This document shows positions 38,629 through 52,059 of a stretch of 64,000 bases of DNA, one piece after another. This stretch comes from Verrucomicrobiia bacterium DG1235 (lineage in GTDB: Bacteria > Verrucomicrobiota > Verrucomicrobiia > Opitutales > Opitutaceae). The position numbers and the translations under genes were made by a program. Where the stretch lies: positions 3,720,335 through 3,784,334 of the forward strand of contig DS990592.1 of NCBI GenBank assembly GCA_000155695.1, read 5' to 3'. Numbering within the stretch: the first letter of the stretch is position 1; the number at the start of each line of letters is the position of its first letter. The notes beneath the pieces were generated by a model. The model was not told where the DNA came from and ran no database searches. It was given only the letters and a program-made list of their open reading frames with translations.

Positions 38629-39801
38629 ATGCCGTTACTAGCAACTCAGTCCGCCAAATCCAAAAAATCCCTCGTCCACACTGAGAAGCAGAAATCAGTC
38701 AGCTTCTGGGAGTCACAAAAACTCGCCAAAGAAAAGGCATACGAGAAGAAAGCTAAGAAATATAAGCTAAAGCTGGAAATACTCGCCGTCTTCACACAGC
38801 AGCTCGCCTCCATGCTCGAGGCCGGACTCCCCCTCGTTTCCGCCCTCGACGCCCTTCAGGACCAGACCGAAGACCCCGTCTTCCGCATCATCATCCGCGA
38901 AGTGAAGGCCGACGTCTCCCAAGGCAACAACTTCTCCGCCGCCTGCGCCAAATTCCCGCGCGCCTTCAACAACCTCTTCATCTCCATGGTCGAAGCGGGT
39001 GAAGCCAGCGGCGGACTCGCCGAAATCCTCGGCAAAGTAGCCGGCTACTTCGAGGCTACCACCAAACTCACCAAGAAAGTGAAGTCCGCCATGACCTACC
39101 CGGTCGCGGTCATCGCCCTCGCCATCATGCTGGTGAACGTACTGCTCATCTTCGTCGTGCCCACCTTCGCCGACATGTTCACCGATTTCGGAGCCGAGCT
39201 CCCTGGCCCGACCCAGTTCCTCATCGACCTCTCCGACTTCCTCAAGGGCAACATCCTATACATCATCGGAGTCGGCTTCGTCGGCTTCCACATCTGGTCC
39301 AAATTTACCAAAACCCCCAAAGGCCGACGCGTGCGAGACCAGCTCGTAGTCAAAATGCCCGTCTTCGGAAACCTGATCGTCAAGATCACCCTCTCGCGCT
39401 TCTGTCGCACCTACGCCACCCTCCTTCGCTCAGGCGTTCCCATCCTACGCTGTCTCGAAATCGTCGCCGCCTCGTCCGGCAAGACCCAAGTCGAAGACGC
39501 CTGCCGCCTCATTACCAAAAACATCTCAGAAGGCGGACAAGTCTCCGACACCATCGAGAAGATCGAATTCTTCCCGCCCATGATGAAGCACATGTCCCGC
39601 GCCGGAGAACAAACCGGCAACGTAGACGGCATGATGACCAAAATCGCCGACTTCTACGACACCGAAGCCGACGCCATCATCTCATCCCTCACCTCCCTCA
39701 TCGAGCCCATGCTCATCGTGTTCCTGGGCGTCGTCGTCGGCGGCATCGTCATGGCCATGTTCATGCCGATCTTCCAACTCTCCTCCATCGTCGGAAGCTA
39801 A
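38629..39801 (+). CDS. PilC/GspF-family inner-membrane platform protein
   Basis: A 390-residue protein with a Lys-rich N-terminal segment (about 10-50), then two type II secretion F domains: about 55-180 (AVFTQQLASMLEAGLPLVSALDAL) and about 258-385 (SRFCRTYATLLRSGVPILRCLEI). Membrane segments lie at about 160-185, 207-228 and 357-383. GEASGGL and GEQTGNV occupy the conserved G-E-x-(S/T)-G positions in each half. It forms the inner-membrane base of a type IV pilus or type II secretion machine. No ATPase, pilin or secretin gene is adjacent, so it is an orphan here and must work with parts encoded elsewhere. The next gene, a regulator, starts 107 bases later. Confidence 0.9.
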   Translation: MPLLATQSAKSKKSLVHTEKQKSVSFWESQKLAKEKAYEKKAKKYKLKLEILAVFTQQLASMLEAGLPLVSALDALQDQTEDPVFRIIIREVKADVSQGNNFSAACAKFPRAFNNLFISMVEAGEASGGLAEILGKVAGYFEATTKLTKKVKSAMTYPVAVIALAIMLVNVLLIFVVPTFADMFTDFGAELPGPTQFLIDLSDFLKGNILYIIGVGFVGFHIWSKFTKTPKGRRVRDQLVVKMPVFGNLIVKITLSRFCRTYATLLRSGVPILRCLEIVAASSGKTQVEDACRLITKNISEGGQVSDTIEKIEFFPPMMKHMSRAGEQTGNVDGMMTKIADFYDTEADAIISSLTSLIEPMLIVFLGVVVGGIVMAMFMPIFQLSSIVGS

Positions 39802-39908
39802 TCCCCTAAACGCCAAGCTTTCCCCATCCCTTACTCATCCAAAGCACGAGAAAAGGCTGGCAGACTGGAGGCAACCGCTTTCAATCTGCCGCAACGACCC
39901 ACCTATCG

Positions 39909-41129
39909 ATGCAATCCATTCTCATAGTAGACGACCTCGAGTCCATCCACGAAATGCTCGACGCGGTTATCCAGCCCATCGGCTACAACACCGCGTTCGC
40001 CACAGACGGCGAAATCGCCCTGCAAAAGATCCGCGAAGAGCACTACGACATCGTGCTCACCGACATCAATATGAAACCGATGGACGGCCTCGCCCTCCTC
40101 GCTCAGATCAAGGAAGCCGACCCGAACGCCATCGTCATCATGATGTCTGGCTACGCCAACATCGAAAACGCCACTAAGGCCCTCAAGCTCGGCGCCTTCG
40201 ACTACCTAACCAAGCCCTTCAAAGTCGATCAGCTCATGGCCTCCATCGAGCGAGCTTCCATCGAGCGCAAAAAACGCCTCGAGTCTGGAAACGGTTCAGC
40301 CGCCCAAAACTCCATTCTCCTCTCCGGCGACTCAATCGCCATCAAGTCCTTCGTCGAGCGCCTCAACCGCGCCGCCAAGCTCCCCACGCCCCTGCTCGTC
40401 ACCGGAGAAGCCGGCACCCAAAAAGCCAGCATCGCAGCCATCGTACACGCCAAAAGCGAGCTCGCCGGCGGACCTTTCGTCACCATCGACGCGAAAAAAC
40501 TAGACCCCGCCGAGCTCGCGGAAACGCTCCTCAATAGCGAAGGCGCCCCCAGCGACACCATACTCTCCGCCCGCGACGGCTTTCTCTTCGTCGCAAATGT
40601 CGACGCCGTACCGTCCGACCTGCAAAACTCCCTCGGCAACCTCATCCGCGACCTCAAAGGCGAGACCCGAGTCATCTGCTCCAGCAGCATAGACCTAGAA
40701 CAGCTCGTCGAAGACGGAGAATTCGAAGACGCCCTCTATTTCCGCATCGCCAATAACGCCCTACACGTGCCCAGCCTTCGCGACCGAGCAGACGATATCG
40801 CCGCCCTCTCTCTCGCCTATTTCGCTCAAGAACACCTCCCTTTCACCGCCATCGGCGAAAACGCCGGAGCTCTTCTCCAAGGCTATCGCTGGCCAGGCAA
40901 CTACACCGAACTTCAAGAAGTGCTCAGCTCCGCCGCCGCAATCGCCGAAGACCAAACCATTCGCGAAGCCGATCTTCCCGAAAAACTTCGCGACACCTCC
41001 AGTTGGCCAAACCTCGAGCAGCACCTCGCCGCCCAAACCGAGCAATACAAGCGAGCCGTCGTCAAGGCCTGCCAAGGCGACACCGCCAAAGCCGCCCAAA
41101 TCCTTGGCTGCGACCCAAGCGACCTCTAG
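39909..41129 (+). CDS. Response regulator with a degenerate sigma54-type AAA+ domain
   Basis: A 406-residue protein laid out like NtrC but with a decayed central domain. The receiver (1-120) is intact: acidic pair Asp8/Asp9, phospho-acceptor Asp52 (LTDINMKPMDG), Ser80 and Lys102. In the AAA+ region (about 135-355) the Walker A reads GEAGTQKA, lacking the GxGK form. Walker B reads GFLFVANVD with no Asp-Glu, and the GAFTGA sigma54-contact loop is absent (EGAPSDT instead). The C-terminal Fis-like helix-turn-helix (KACQGDTAKAAQILGCDPSDL region) is cut short. It is therefore unlikely to hydrolyse ATP or activate sigma54. It may signal by protein contact or DNA binding alone. It follows the PilC/GspF gene and may serve the same machine. 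Confidence 0.85.
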   Translation: MQSILIVDDLESIHEMLDAVIQPIGYNTAFATDGEIALQKIREEHYDIVLTDINMKPMDGLALLAQIKEADPNAIVIMMSGYANIENATKALKLGAFDYLTKPFKVDQLMASIERASIERKKRLESGNGSAAQNSILLSGDSIAIKSFVERLNRAAKLPTPLLVTGEAGTQKASIAAIVHAKSELAGGPFVTIDAKKLDPAELAETLLNSEGAPSDTILSARDGFLFVANVDAVPSDLQNSLGNLIRDLKGETRVICSSSIDLEQLVEDGEFEDALYFRIANNALHVPSLRDRADDIAALSLAYFAQEHLPFTAIGENAGALLQGYRWPGNYTELQEVLSSAAAIAEDQTIREADLPEKLRDTSSWPNLEQHLAAQTEQYKRAVVKACQGDTAKAAQILGCDPSDL

Positions 41130-41145
41130 TCATCCCTCCCCAATA

Positions 41146-41190
41146 TGGGAGCGTGCTTGTCACGCGATTACAAACCAATCACCAGCTCCC
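41146..41190. repeat. REP-like hairpin element between convergent genes
   Basis: TGGGAGCGTGCTTGTCACGC followed by GAT contains the stem GCGTG (41151-41155)/CACGC (41161-41165). An inverted GCTCCC lies at 41185-41190 inside the 3' end of phoD. The form G-x-GGGAGCG...TTG.CxCGCGA is that of bacterial REP elements. A related copy lies at 45620-45658. Confidence 0.6.
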
Positions 41191-42151
41191 GACGAGTTTC
41201 TCCCCTTTCGTCCCGCACGCTCACCTTCGCCTCGCGCTTCTCCCAATTGATTTCGAGAAGACCGAAGTTGTTCTCACTGAAAACCTCTCCCACGCGATGG
41301 CGATTCGGCTCCCCCGGAAAATCCTTCCACGCATGCGTCAAGCTGCTTGCCGTCAACTCGTAGAGCGGTTCCTCCCTACCCTCGATCTCCAACTTGGAAA
41401 ACTCCGAAATGTGTCGGTCCCCACTCAAGAAGAGAACCGCTCCCGTGTCATACTTTACCAATTGCTCGAAAAACCACTCCCGAGCCTTCGGAAACTGAGC
41501 CCACTTCTCGAAGCGATGCTCCTCCGGGATCACCTGCGTCCCCGAAGCCACAACAGTCAACGCCGCCTCGTTTTCAGAAAGCTCTCTCTCGATCCATTCC
41601 CGCTGAGCTACGCCAAAAATATCCCCCTCCGGATCGTTCGGATCATCGCGGTGGCTGCGAACATCCAGCAACAATAGCTTCACCAACTCCTCTCCCGAAC
41701 CTAACAAATAGCTGGCGTAAACCCCATCCTGCTTCCGCCTCGGACTATTCGCCGGCTCGTCCAGAAAATCCAGCAAAGCGGACTGCGCCACCGCTTTTCC
41801 AGTCCACTCCTTGCCACCATTGTTCTTGCCGAAATCATGGTCATCCCAAGTTCCTAGCACCCGAGCCGACTCACGTAGCTTCACATACCCCGGCTCGCTC
41901 TTCACCTTGCCGTAGACCTCCGCAAACACCTCGGCTTCATCCGTGTCCGCATAAACATTATCGCCCAACCAAATCCACACCTCCGGCTCAGTCGCCGCCA
42001 CCCCCTCCCAAATCGGAGCCAGTCTATTCTGATGCAGACAGGAGCCGAAAGCGATGCGGCTGATCGGCTTCTCACCCAAATCAACACCCTGCGTACAGGC
42101 CACGCAGACAGCTAAGGCCACCGCGCCGAAAAGAGTCGTTGGAGATCTCAT
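41168..42151 (-). CDS. PhoD-like alkaline phosphatase/phosphodiesterase
   Basis: From the ATG at 42151 (MRSPTTLFGAVALAV) the protein has 327 residues and a signal peptide; in-frame starts back to 42427 would overlap carB and add no homologous sequence. Metal and active-site landmarks of the PhoD metallophosphatase family are ordered as expected: IAFGSCLHQ near 30, WLGDNVYADT near 60, GTWDDHDFGKNN near 92, and LSGDRHISE near 240. The enzyme hydrolyses phosphate esters, probably phosphodiesters, using Fe/Ca in the periplasm or outside, and would release phosphate from organic sources. It is divergent from carB, with a 217-base spacer. A REP-like element overlaps its last codons. No Pho box was identified. 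Confidence 0.87.
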   Translation of the reverse strand: MRSPTTLFGAVALAVCVACTQGVDLGEKPISRIAFGSCLHQNRLAPIWEGVAATEPEVWIWLGDNVYADTDEAEVFAEVYGKVKSEPGYVKLRESARVLGTWDDHDFGKNNGGKEWTGKAVAQSALLDFLDEPANSPRRKQDGVYASYLLGSGEELVKLLLLDVRSHRDDPNDPEGDIFGVAQREWIERELSENEAALTVVASGTQVIPEEHRFEKWAQFPKAREWFFEQLVKYDTGAVLFLSGDRHISEFSKLEIEGREEPLYELTASSLTHAWKDFPGEPNRHRVGEVFSENNFGLLEINWEKREAKVSVRDERGETRRELVIGL

Positions 42152-42368
42152 GACCGCCAATTTCCATAGGCCTTTTCTGCAGTCGTCCATCCTCAATGAC
42201 TCTCGGCGCAAACTTGTCTCGAAACCGCCGTTTCTCGTCACCAAATCCGCTCCACCGATGCCAGAGCGGGAATCCGCTCCAAATGCGCTTGCGCAAATCG
42301 CCGATTCGCATCTTTTCACCCTTGCCCAGAGCCCTGCCTCTGCGTGAACTTGCAAAAATTTTTTTGTC

Positions 42369-45608
<3,240 letters not shown>

Positions 45609-45619
45609 AGAATCTCGAA

Positions 45620-45658
45620 AGTGGGAGCGTGTTTATCACCCGATAAACAGCTCCCACT
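45620..45658. repeat. REP-like palindrome between carB and purU
   Basis: AGTGGGAGC plus a bulged G and TGTTTATC on the left pair with GATAAACA and GCTCCCACT on the right, around an ACCC loop: a 17-bp stem. No T-run follows, so a terminator is less likely than a REP pair. The left part matches the copy at 41146. Confidence 0.7.
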
Positions 45659-45686
45659 CTTCACCCTTCACATTCCACTCCTCTAA

Positions 45687-46538
45687 ATGTCCCCCGTCCT
45701 CGTAGCCCTACTCTCCGGTCCCGACCAAAAAGGACTTGTATCCAAAGTTTCAGGATGGATCTTCGAAAACGGGGGAAACATCATTCACGCCGACCAGCAC
45801 CGCGACGCCCAAGCCGGAGTCTTCTTCCAACGCGTAGAATGGTCCCTCGACGACGGTTCCGATCCGCGAGCCACCGCCGCAGCCTTCGAGCAGTTCGGCG
45901 ACTCTATCGGCATGAAAACCAAAGTCGCCATCTCAGGCGACAAGCCAAAGGTCGCCATCTTCGTATCCAAGTTCGACCACTGCTTCCACGACCTAATCCT
46001 TCGCTGGAAAGCGGGCGAATACCCCTGCGAGATCGCACTCATCATCTCCAATCACACCGCGCTCAAAGCCGTATCCAAAAACTACGAGATCCCCTACCAA
46101 TACATCTCCGTCACCAAGGCTACTAAAGCTGACGCGGAAGCCGAGCAACTCGCCCTACTCAAACAGGAAGGCATCGAGCTCGTTATCATGGCTCGCTACA
46201 TGCAGGTGCTCTCTCCCATCTTTTTGGATACATTCGGAAAACCAGTCATCAATATCCACCACAGTTTCCTCCCGGCCTTCGCGGGAGCCAAGCCCTACCA
46301 CCAAGCCCACAGCCGCGGCGTCAAGCTCATCGGAGCCACCGCCCACTACGCCACGCCCGATCTCGACCAAGGCCCAATCATCCACCAAAACGTCGCCCAA
46401 GTCACCCATCGCAACAGCGTGGAAGACCTCGTACGCAAAGGCCGCAACCTCGAGAAAATCACCCTTGCCCAAGCCGTAAGCTGGCACCTCGAAAACCGCA
46501 TCCTCGTCTACGAAAACAAAACCGTCGTCTTCGACTAA
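45687..46538 (+). CDS. purU: Formyltetrahydrofolate deformylase
   Basis: A 283-residue enzyme. An N-terminal ACT domain (about 3-78; VALLSGPDQKGLVSKVSGWI) is followed by a formyl-transferase-type catalytic domain (about 88-283). The active-site Asn/His lie in INIHHSFLPAFAGAKPYHQA near 190-209 and the Asp in DLDQGPIIHQ near 228. It hydrolyses 10-formyl-THF to THF and formate, balancing one-carbon pools and feeding formate to PurT-type purine synthesis. ACT domains here respond to methionine and glycine in E. coli. The gene is 78 bases downstream of carB with a hairpin between, so co-transcription is uncertain. It converges with the hybrid kinase gene. Confidence 0.95.
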   Translation: MSPVLVALLSGPDQKGLVSKVSGWIFENGGNIIHADQHRDAQAGVFFQRVEWSLDDGSDPRATAAAFEQFGDSIGMKTKVAISGDKPKVAIFVSKFDHCFHDLILRWKAGEYPCEIALIISNHTALKAVSKNYEIPYQYISVTKATKADAEAEQLALLKQEGIELVIMARYMQVLSPIFLDTFGKPVINIHHSFLPAFAGAKPYHQAHSRGVKLIGATAHYATPDLDQGPIIHQNVAQVTHRNSVEDLVRKGRNLEKITLAQAVSWHLENRILVYENKTVVFD

Positions 46539-46593
46539 AGACGGCAAACGCCAGTGCCGCGAACACTGCGTAGGTTCGCGCTCCCTAAGTGAT

Positions 46594-49500
46594 CTAATCC
46601 TCGAGAAAGCGTTTCAAAGCCGCCATCCCCTCGTCCATTGTCTTCGAAAACTCCGCATAGCAAGCGCGGACGCTTTTCTCATCCCCCTCTCGAGTCTTCC
46701 TTTCGAGACGCGCCGCGATCTTGTTCAACTCGCCACAACAGGAATGAGCCGAAACGCCTTTGATCGAATGCGTGCTCCGCAGCAACTCTTCAACCGACCC
46801 CGTAGCAAACACCCTCTCTAGATTGTCACGATGCTTTTGAAAATCCATCAAAGAAAGCGTCGCGATCTCACGGGCTAAATCTTCGTCGTCCATCATGCCC
46901 GAGATAAACTGAGCCCGGTCGAATACAGTATTCGAGACGCTGGCATCGGAGCCTCCGGATCCATTTTCCGGTGAACCATGCCCGTGTACTGAATCAGAAA
47001 GCATTCGATCCAGTATCCTAAACAAAACCCTTGGAGCAACAGGTTTCGACGTGTATTCGTCCATACCAGCATTCAAGCAAATCTCTCGGTCCTCCGTTCG
47101 AGCATGAGCCGTCAGTGCCACGATGGGCACGTCCTTCATCTTTTCTCCCGCTTCTCCATCGCGAATCCGCCTACTCGCTTCGAGCCCATCTAGCTCCGGC
47201 ATTTGCACATCCATCAAAACCAAGTCGTAAGGGATCCGCCTTAGCGCTTCGAGGGCCTCGAAGCCATTCGCAACCGTGTCCGCATGCAGCCCAAACTTCT
47301 CGAGAATCCCTCGTACCACCATCTGGTTAACGATGTTGTCTTCAGCCACCAAGATGCGAGCAGCTCGGTCTTTGAAGTGCTCGGCCGCAAAATCCTCAAA
47401 AACGTATTCAGATTTTCTTACAGGCTCTGTACCTTCTACCAAAATATTGTAGAGCTCAGAACGTCGATAAGGGCTGTCAAGCCGCTCACTACCATCTAAT
47501 TTCGCATCTAGTTCAGGTCCGCCCAGAACAATCGTCTTTACGCTTCCAAGACCCTCGATCCCGCGCACCTCCTCTAAAAAACTCGCCACATCAAGATCGC
47601 TGGACTCCGGATCGAACAACAAGAAGTCTACTTTCCTCGCCATCGCGGCTCGCTCCCTAAGAAGCGATAGTCCCGCGCTTGCCAAAGAGCAGCTAGCCGA
47701 CTCTATATTCCACTCGTTTAAACGCTCCTCCAGATCCAGCCTCTGTCCGTCCCTACGCACTACCAACAGTGCGGATTTTCCGCTCAAATAATGCCGTTGC
47801 TCGTTCTTGTATTCGCTTTCCTCATACGGAAGACGAGCCGTAAACCAAAACTCCGAGCCGGATCCCTTCTCGCTAGTAACTCCGATCTCACCGTCCATCA
47901 GGTTCACCAGCTGCTTCGATATCGCGAGGCCGAGCCCCGTTCCGCCATAGAGTCGAGTCGTGCTGGAATCCGCCTGCGTGAATTCGCTGAAGAGCAAACG
48001 CTTCTTCTCCTCGCTTATGCCAATGCCCGTATCGATCACCGAAAAACGCAGAAGCGCCGTCTTCTCATCACGGTCTGCCAATGACACCAATACCTTCACC
48101 GAACCGTTCGCCGTGAACTTGATAGCGTTGCCTGCCAGATTGATTAAGATCTGCCGCAGCCTGCCGGGATCCCCCCTCAAGCGGTCAGGCACTTGGTTAT
48201 CCGCCTTGCAGATAAACTCTAGCTGCTTCTCGCCCGCCCGCTGGCCGAGCAACAAGCTTAAGTCGTCTAGCGTATCCCGGAGGTCGAAATCCAGAATCTC
48301 CAGGTCAAGCTTACCCGCCTCCACCTTCGAAAAGTCGAGAATATCATTTATGAGGGCCAACAAGGCCTCCCCGCTAGATTGAATCACCCGGGCCTGCTTG
48401 GATTGCTCCGAATTCAATCCCGGCGAGTCGAGCAACAAAGAAGTCATGCCAATCACCCCGTTTATCGGGGTCCGGATCTCATGGCTCATGTTCGCGAGGA
48501 ACTGACTTTTCGCCCTGTTCGCGTCGTCAGCCTCGGCAGCGAGCCGAGCAAGCTCCTCGCGCTGAACCACCGCCTCGGTCACATCCCAGTTGATCCCCAC
48601 CATTCGCTTCGCCTTGCCGAACTCGTCCATCTGCACGATCGCCAAAGTCTTCAAAGTACGAATCTCCCCGCTGGGCAATACGATACGGAATTCCTCGTCG
48701 TACTGCGTCTCTCCAGCAATCGCTGCCAATCGCTTCTTCTCCAACTCTGGAAAATCATCCGGATGCACTCCATTGTACCAAGCATCGAAAGGAGTCTTGA
48801 ATTCCTCCTTCTCATAGCCAAACAAGCGAAGCATCTGGTCGTCCCAAAGCAAAGTGTCAGTCGCTGCATCCCAATCCCAGATTCCGATTTTTCCCGCCTC
48901 AGTGGCAAGAAGCAGACGTTCTCTAGCCTGCTTCAAGTCCTCGTCGAGAAGGTGGCGCTCCGTCACATCCTGGATCTGCGACACGAAATGCACCGGCTCC
49001 CCCTTCCAGTCCCGAACGAGCGATACGTTGAGATTCACCCACTTTATCTTACCCTTAGAGTCAAAGTAGCGCTTCTCCAAGGCGTAACTCTGCCGCTTCC
49101 CATCCAAGGTTTCTTTCAGAAGAGCCAGATCCGCATCCAAGTCATCCGGATGAGTGATCTCCTGAAAACTCAATTCAAGCAGCTCCTCGCGCTTGTACTC
49201 GAGCATATCCAGCAAGGCCTGGTTCACCTGAATCCACTTCCCCTCCAAAGAGACGATCGCCATCCCAATACCCGAATACTCAAACGAGCGACGAAAACGG
49301 CTTTCACTTTCTCGCAAATCGTTCTCAGCCCGCTTTCGAGCGGAAATGTCGCGCGCGATCCCCAAAAAACCTGACTTTACGCCGGTATCACCCCGCATCG
49401 GCGTCACCACCAGGATCACCGGAATACGTTCGCCGTCCTTCCTGATGTAAGTCCATTCCCGCTGCTCCGCCCCCTCCCGCAATGACTTGGCGACGAATGT

Positions 49501-50565
49501 CTGAAAGCCCGAGACATCTTCTCCCAACTCCTTCGAAAGTTCCACAGATCGGGCTTCCACCTCGCTCTCCATATGAAAAATAGCAGCCTTCTTGAGGCCG
49601 ACAACCTCCGAAGCCTCGTAGCCGAGCAACTTCTCCGCGCCCGCGTTAAATAGCGTGATAACCCCATCGTCATCCGTCGCAATCACGCTGAATTCAGTCA
49701 CCGAATCGACCAAGCTACGAAGCAGGGCGCTATTGCGCTCACTCTGCTCCCGCATCCTCCTATCATCGTCAATGTCCTGAAACACCCCGAAAACACGCAC
49801 GCATTGCGAGTCCACCATCTCGGCCTGCCCTATCGTTCGCACCCACTTCAGCCTGCCCTCCTGGGTTCGAATCTGCAATTCGTCGTCAAAAGGCTCCCCC
49901 GTCCGCGTCGTTCGCTCAACCAGAGAATTGATCCGATTTCGCATCTCGCCTTCCGGATAAAACGCGATCGCCGAATCCAAATCGGGCTCGTAGTCAGGCC
50001 CCACCTCGTGAATGACCTTCGTCATCCAAGACCAACTGAGCTTCTGATCTATCAAATCCCACTCCCAAGAGCCCACCTTCGCCAGTCGCGCCGTCTCCTG
50101 AAGATGCATCTGCGAATTGCGGAGCTTGTTCTCCACCTGCTTCTGCTCGGTGATGTCCGTACGAAAGGCGACGTATTGCTCGATCTCACCCCTTTCGTCT
50201 AAAACAGGATGAATCGTCGTCTGCAACCAATACAGCCCACCGAATTTAGCCCGATTGCAAATCTGCCCCTTCCAAGTCGCGCCGGATGAAATGTCAGCCC
50301 ACACTTTCTTCCAGAAAACCTCCGGATGATAGCCCGAATTGACCACCCGGTGCGTCTTGCCCATCAATTCCTCCCGCGAGTATTGGCTGATCGCGCAAAA
50401 CTGGTCGTTCACATAGGTTATGATTCCCCTCGGATTCGTAACCGCCACGATCGCGTGATCGTCCAAAGTCTCCAGCAAAGCGCTCGCCGTAGCCTTCCCT
50501 AAGGCGCTATTTGAACGAGCACTCGGAACGAGCTCGCCATCACGATCTGATTCGCTTCGGCTCAT
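46594..50565 (-). CDS. Hybrid sensor histidine kinase with five PAS domains, two receivers and HPt
   Basis: A 1323-residue protein with no membrane segment, so it should be cytoplasmic. Five PAS/PAC units span about 25-145, 150-270, 278-412, 418-540 and 545-668. The kinase core follows: phospho-acceptor His695 ([13 protein letters not shown]), N-box near 805-817 (NLAGNAIKF), DTGIGIS and [10 protein letters not shown]. The first receiver (about 928-1045) is degenerate: it lacks the acidic pair and the Lys, keeping only Asp985. The second (about 1069-1190) is intact with Asp1119. The HPt domain (about 1215-1320) has His1266 in [11 protein letters not shown]. It can therefore run a full His-Asp-His phosphorelay. 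Signal and final response regulator are unknown; no regulator gene adjoins it. The ATG at 50565 is the only reasonable start. Confidence 0.93.
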   Translation of the reverse strand: MSRSESDRDGELVPSARSNSALGKATASALLETLDDHAIVAVTNPRGIITYVNDQFCAISQYSREELMGKTHRVVNSGYHPEVFWKKVWADISSGATWKGQICNRAKFGGLYWLQTTIHPVLDERGEIEQYVAFRTDITEQKQVENKLRNSQMHLQETARLAKVGSWEWDLIDQKLSWSWMTKVIHEVGPDYEPDLDSAIAFYPEGEMRNRINSLVERTTRTGEPFDDELQIRTQEGRLKWVRTIGQAEMVDSQCVRVFGVFQDIDDDRRMREQSERNSALLRSLVDSVTEFSVIATDDDGVITLFNAGAEKLLGYEASEVVGLKKAAIFHMESEVEARSVELSKELGEDVSGFQTFVAKSLREGAEQREWTYIRKDGERIPVILVVTPMRGDTGVKSGFLGIARDISARKRAENDLRESESRFRRSFEYSGIGMAIVSLEGKWIQVNQALLDMLEYKREELLELSFQEITHPDDLDADLALLKETLDGKRQSYALEKRYFDSKGKIKWVNLNVSLVRDWKGEPVHFVSQIQDVTERHLLDEDLKQARERLLLATEAGKIGIWDWDAATDTLLWDDQMLRLFGYEKEEFKTPFDAWYNGVHPDDFPELEKKRLAAIAGETQYDEEFRIVLPSGEIRTLKTLAIVQMDEFGKAKRMVGINWDVTEAVVQREELARLAAEADDANRAKSQFLANMSHEIRTPINGVIGMTSLLLDSPGLNSEQSKQARVIQSSGEALLALINDILDFSKVEAGKLDLEILDFDLRDTLDDLSLLLGQRAGEKQLEFICKADNQVPDRLRGDPGRLRQILINLAGNAIKFTANGSVKVLVSLADRDEKTALLRFSVIDTGIGISEEKKRLLFSEFTQADSSTTRLYGGTGLGLAISKQLVNLMDGEIGVTSEKGSGSEFWFTARLPYEESEYKNEQRHYLSGKSALLVVRRDGQRLDLEERLNEWNIESASCSLASAGLSLLRERAAMARKVDFLLFDPESSDLDVASFLEEVRGIEGLGSVKTIVLGGPELDAKLDGSERLDSPYRRSELYNILVEGTEPVRKSEYVFEDFAAEHFKDRAARILVAEDNIVNQMVVRGILEKFGLHADTVANGFEALEALRRIPYDLVLMDVQMPELDGLEASRRIRDGEAGEKMKDVPIVALTAHARTEDREICLNAGMDEYTSKPVAPRVLFRILDRMLSDSVHGHGSPENGSGGSDASVSNTVFDRAQFISGMMDDEDLAREIATLSLMDFQKHRDNLERVFATGSVEELLRSTHSIKGVSAHSCCGELNKIAARLERKTREGDEKSVRACYAEFSKTMDEGMAALKRFLED

Positions 50566-50832
50566 AGTAGGGCAACAAGTTCGCTAGCTGGAAAAATCAC
50601 AAATATTAGGCAGCAAAACCTCCCCCCAATCCACGACTTCGTCAAGGTAGCGAACTATTAAAAGACTGCTAAACACGATCCCTCAACAGCCTCATTCACC
50701 CCAACCCCGACAAGGCAACCATGCTCCACCCGCAAAATTGATCTCGAAATCGGCCGCGAAACGCTTTCACTCGACAGCCTTTCCCATTTTCAATCCCTGA
50801 TCCACTAAACTCGGACACTATTCCATCCATCC

Positions 50833-51489
50833 ATGGCTAAAAACAACCCTCGCAAATCCTCTCCGAAAAACGACGAACGCAATGTCGTCGGCCCCGATCA
50901 GGTAGATATCCAAGACATCGAAAACCAAGTCATCATGATTTGGGAAAAGAACAAAGGATCCATCATCGGCGGTATCGCCTTCGTCCTCGCCGTGTTCCTC
51001 GGATTCCAAGGTGTCAAACTGATGAAAGTCAAAGCCGAGGAAAATCTCAAGGAGGGTTACCAGGAAGCAAGCGCCGAAGGGACCAAAGCCGAATGGGCGG
51101 CCGACAAGACCGGCAAAGCCCTCAGCGGATTCGCCTTCAAGGAGCTCGGTGACGAAGCCTACGCCAACGGAAACCTCGCCGAAGCCGAAAACTACTACCG
51201 CGAAGCAGTCGCCTCCACTAAAGAGCCCATCAAGGAGGCCGCCACCATCGCCCTCGCGATCACCCTCGTCGATCAAGGAAAAACCAGCGACGCCAAAGCC
51301 CTCCTCCAGCCAATCGCCGACAACCCGCTCGCTCTCGCTCAAGCCGAAGCCCAATACCGCCTCGCTTCCATCGCCACCAAGGAAGGCGACGCCGACACCG
51401 CCCGATCCCTCATCGAATCGATCAACGAGCAAGCCTTCTTCTGGAAATCCAGAGCCCAGACCCTGGAAAACGGGCTCCCCAAGGCCTAG
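50833..51489 (+). CDS. YfgM-like TPR membrane protein
   Basis: A 218-residue protein with a charged N-terminal segment (about 1-42), one membrane helix (about 43-63; IIGGIAFVLAVFLGFQGVKL) and a periplasmic helical TPR domain (about 80-215; ELGDEAYANGNLAEAENYYREA). This layout matches YfgM/TPR_21 proteins, which assist the SecYEG/PpiD chaperone network at the inner membrane. It stands alone, bounded by the hybrid kinase gene on the other strand and by a strong terminator on the right. The direct role in this organism is inferred from family resemblance. Confidence 0.78.
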   Translation: MAKNNPRKSSPKNDERNVVGPDQVDIQDIENQVIMIWEKNKGSIIGGIAFVLAVFLGFQGVKLMKVKAEENLKEGYQEASAEGTKAEWAADKTGKALSGFAFKELGDEAYANGNLAEAENYYREAVASTKEPIKEAATIALAITLVDQGKTSDAKALLQPIADNPLALAQAEAQYRLASIATKEGDADTARSLIESINEQAFFWKSRAQTLENGLPKA

Positions 51490-51516
51490 AGGATCCAGAT
51501 CGAACGTTCTTTCTTT

Positions 51517-51546
51517 AAAACGCGAGCCACCCGGCTCGCGTTTTTT
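51517..51546 (+). terminator. Rho-independent terminator after the YfgM-like gene
   Basis: CGCGAGCC (51521-51528) pairs with GGCTCGCG (51533-51540) around a four-base ACCC loop. The stem is extended by A-T pairs (AAAA before, TTTTTT after), about 30 bases after the stop codon. Confidence 0.92.
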
Positions 51547-51687
51547 CGCGCCCCAACCTCTCAACTTCCCCAGTCCCGCCAAACGAGGCCAGAGCCAATT
51601 CCCACTCATCTTAAAAACCCGCATGCAAGCCAATCATGCAGGCGTAGTCCCTTCAAACCGCAAAAGAACCTCTTCCCCATCCTAACA

Positions 51688-52059
51688 ATGAACATACTCA
51701 TCGTCGCCTGCCAAATTATCGTCGCTCTCGGTCTGCTCAACGTCTGGCTCCTCCGCCGCAACCAATCCACCGAGTATCGAGGCGGCAGTGCCGACAACAT
51801 GGAGCAGGAGTTCGCGACCTACGGCCTGCCCAAACGCTTTATGTGGACCATCTGCTGCCTCAAGATCGCCGCCGCAGTCGCCCTCCTGGCCGGTATTTTT
51901 CTACCGAGCCTTGTCGCTCCCGCCGCCTCTCTTGTCGTAGCCTTGATGCTCGGCGCCCTCGCCATGCACATCAAAGTAAAAGACCCGATTAAAAAATCGC
52001 TGCCCGCCGCAAGCGTGCTGCTGCTCAGCATCATTATTTTAGCGAGCGGCCAAATTTAG
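51688..52059 (+). CDS. DoxX-like four-helix membrane protein
   Basis: A 123-residue protein with about four hydrophobic helices (about 3-22, 50-72, 76-97, 103-121) and a short charged loop (RRNQSTEYRGGSADNMEQEF). This fits the DoxX-like family, also recalled by ATYGLPKRFMWTICCLKIAAAVALLAGIF, a family of small membrane proteins of uncertain, possibly redox-related role. Its last 21 bases overlap the end of the convergent gene on the minus strand, which encodes another protein of the same type. No operon partner. Confidence 0.75.
   Translation: MNILIVACQIIVALGLLNVWLLRRNQSTEYRGGSADNMEQEFATYGLPKRFMWTICCLKIAAAVALLAGIFLPSLVAPAASLVVALMLGALAMHIKVKDPIKKSLPAASVLLLSIIILASGQI

Noticed and set aside
45620-45658. 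Calling the carB-purU hairpin a simple terminator
   Set aside because: It is not followed by T residues, and its left arm matches another REP-like copy at 41146.
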